Of a stretch of 64,000 nt of DNA, positions 62,612-64,000 are shown piece after piece (within the stretch, counting starts at the first letter, position 1; every line of letters starts with the position of its first letter). The stretch covers positions 620,001 to 684,000 of the forward strand of contig CP155566.1 in assembly GCA_039696685.1 (NCBI GenBank). The letters are read 5' to 3'. The notes under the pieces are model-generated. The model saw nothing but the letters and a program-made list of their open reading frames with translations. It did no database searches and had not been told where the DNA came from. Source of the DNA: Vibrio sp. CDRSL-10 TSBA (lineage in GTDB: Bacteria > Pseudomonadota > Gammaproteobacteria > Enterobacterales > Vibrionaceae). The translations under genes and the position numbers were made by a program.

Positions 62612-63142
62612 ATGGTTATGGATATATCGCTCTGGCTTCTTTTATTTGTAGTAGGTGTTAATGATGCAAAAGAGCATCGTATCCCTAATTATTTGCTTGG
62701 CCTGATTGCACTGCTTGTGACATTAAAGCTCACAATTTTAAAAGGAGATGTCGATACATTTCTTCTTCATCTCCTTTCAATGTCTATGTTTTTTTCTATA
62801 GCCCTGTTATTCCACCTGTGCGGCTGGATGGCACCAGGTGACGTAAAGTTACTAGCTATAGTTGGATTTATTTTTGGCTTTAATGATTTAATGAACTTAG
62901 TTTTTTGTATAGGTCTTAGTTCTATATTTTTAGGTTGTATGTATTGGATTTTAAACAAAATTATAATATTTAACAAAGAAATAAGTATTGACCGTTTTTT
63001 CAAGGCCTTACTTTACTCTAGTGCTAAACCATATCGGAGTTTTATTGTTTGCGACCTGAAAGATAATCGGCTGGTAATGCCATTTGCTCCAGTTGTTGTC
63101 TGTGGAATAGCTTTAGCACAATACTTACATTTTTCGTTTTGA
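62612..63142 (+). CDS. Prepilin peptidase, CpaA/TadV type
   Basis: Inner-membrane aspartic peptidase that trims Flp prepilin. The two catalytic Asp are in VNDAKEHRIPN (residue ~18) and in APGDVKLLA (residue ~73, the GxGD-type motif as PGD). Multiple hydrophobic segments; 176 residues. ATG at 62612 follows AAGGTGG at 5 bases; an in-frame ATG at 62618 is possible. It is AT-rich compared with the left part of the window, in line with an acquired pilus locus. Confidence 0.9.
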   Translation: MVMDISLWLLLFVVGVNDAKEHRIPNYLLGLIALLVTLKLTILKGDVDTFLLHLLSMSMFFSIALLFHLCGWMAPGDVKLLAIVGFIFGFNDLMNLVFCIGLSSIFLGCMYWILNKIIIFNKEISIDRFFKALLYSSAKPYRSFIVCDLKDNRLVMPFAPVVVCGIALAQYLHFSF

Positions 63143-63181
63143 ACTTTGTGTGACAAAGATTAGAAACCAAGGAGTCAGTCA

Positions 63182-64000
63182 ATGGGCACATTGGTTAAAG
63201 ATAATATTCATCGAACGGTTTTAACGCCACAAGCCAAAGCTCCAGAGGTGCCAGTAAGTTTTGGTGACTTGAAAGTACCGAAAGCAGTACTGGAAAACTT
63301 GGTGTTAAAGCATCTCTCTGCTTATCCCAAAATCGATGTTCTGCAGCTGAGCAAGTATTTATGCATCAGCAGCCACCTTGTGGAAGAGTTGCTCGCCTTA
63401 CTGAGACTGCGTTCATTGGTAGAGGTATTTCAGGCAGAGTCACACTCTACTGTCGGCCATGTCAGATACGGTTTATCTGAGGCTGGTGGACGGGAAGCCG
63501 AGCGTGCATTTTTAAGAGACGCATATATAGGGCCGGCTCCGGTTTCGCTGGATGATTATAATCAGATGGTTTCGGCTCAGGATGTGCGTTTCTAAGATTA
63601 TTACTCGTCCGGATGTCGAACACGCTCTGAGTGATGTCTATGGTTCAGAACGGTTAATTTCGGTGTTGGGACCGGCGATTAATTCAGGGCGGGCACTGTT
63701 ACTCTATGGAGATGCGGGGACCGGTAAAACTTTTGTCGCCACCCGATTGCTCAACTCGCTCAACACATCGGTTTATATACCACATGCCGTGTATGCAATG
63801 GGCAATGTTATCAAAGTTTATTCTCAGCAGCACCACGTCCGAGTTGAAGAAAGTAAGTGCTTAGATTCTTTGTCTTTTAGGGATCAACATGATCAGCGTT
63901 GGGTATTGTGTGAGAGGCCGAGTATCCAGGTCGGTGGTGAGCTGACCATGGAGATGCTGGAAGTGAATCATACTGAGCACAACAGAGTCTGGATGGCACC
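63182..64000 (+). CDS. Winged-helix plus AAA ATPase protein of the Tad locus, 5' part (one-base frameshift; runs off the edge)
   Basis: As read, the frame stops at 63595 after 137 residues. At 63588-63592 the sequence reads GTGCGTTTCTAAG; dropping one T gives GTGCGTTCTAAG, and the frame then stays open to the window end: ...SAQDVRSKIITRPDVEHAL..., with a Walker A motif LLLYGDAGTGKTFVA. The first ~100 residues look like a winged helix (ILQLSKYL-type helices, then HVRYGLSEAGG). Similar two-part ATPases accompany tad genes in other bacteria, role unknown. Because this is the same GTTC-to-GTTTC change as elsewhere, I treat both parts as one gene, incomplete at 3'. Confidence 0.8.

Overview
The window looks like a piece of the main chromosome of a Vibrio. 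The gene order (carB; mtnN-cbiB-btuF; two gltBD operons; yhcC-arcB; arcA; rraA; thrLABC; grcA; nfo; ung; yaaA; a YjjV-type TatD; nupC; deoCABD; ytjB/serB; a large PilZ protein; radA; a second fusA) is the one I know from V. cholerae around VC2341-VC2389, and parts also match E. coli (gltBD-yhcC-arcB; deoCABD-ytjB-serB-radA). Base composition appears close to half G+C. No rRNA, tRNA, CRISPR array, insertion sequence or prophage was found.

Layout. 1-9.1 kb: end of carB, a lone trypsin-like lipoprotein, a TSUP transporter facing a LysR gene, a TRIC-type channel, the mtnN-cbiB-btuF cluster and a DUF1499 lipoprotein. 9.3-21.7 kb: two neighbouring glutamate synthase operons of different type, both on the minus strand. 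22.2-28.8 kb: yhcC, the ArcB/ArcA redox system (the two genes separated by one lipoprotein gene), DUF3293, rraA and a small outer-membrane-like protein. 29-34 kb: the threonine operon with leader peptide and attenuator. 34-41.7 kb: anaerobic glycyl-radical spare part GrcA with two FNR boxes, DNA repair genes nfo and ung, a hemerythrin, an AgcS symporter, yaaA and tatD. 41.9-48.1 kb: nucleoside uptake and breakdown (nupC, deoCABD). 48.1-56.4 kb: ytjB, serB, PilZ protein, radA, fusA. 56.5-60.7 kb: two copies of a LysR/DUF1127 module and an acyl-CoA synthetase. 61-64 kb: start of a Flp/Tad pilus locus (AraC regulator, Flp pilin, prepilin peptidase, AAA ATPase running off the edge). Three ERIC elements lie between genes.

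The most striking feature crosses gene boundaries. Thirteen otherwise normal genes are broken by fifteen one-base frameshifts, and every one is the same event: an expected GAAC (or GTTC on the other strand) reads GAAAC (or GTTTC). No other type of frameshift was seen. Removing the one base restores a family-like protein each time. Housekeeping genes such as thrA, thrC, gltB and radA are unlikely all to be pseudogenes, so I treat these as read errors at a sequence motif. GAAC/GTTC is the known target of the Dnd phosphorothioate DNA modification, which marks only a minority of its sites, so a modified genome misread by the sequencer is a testable explanation. The frameshifted genes are annotated here at full length.
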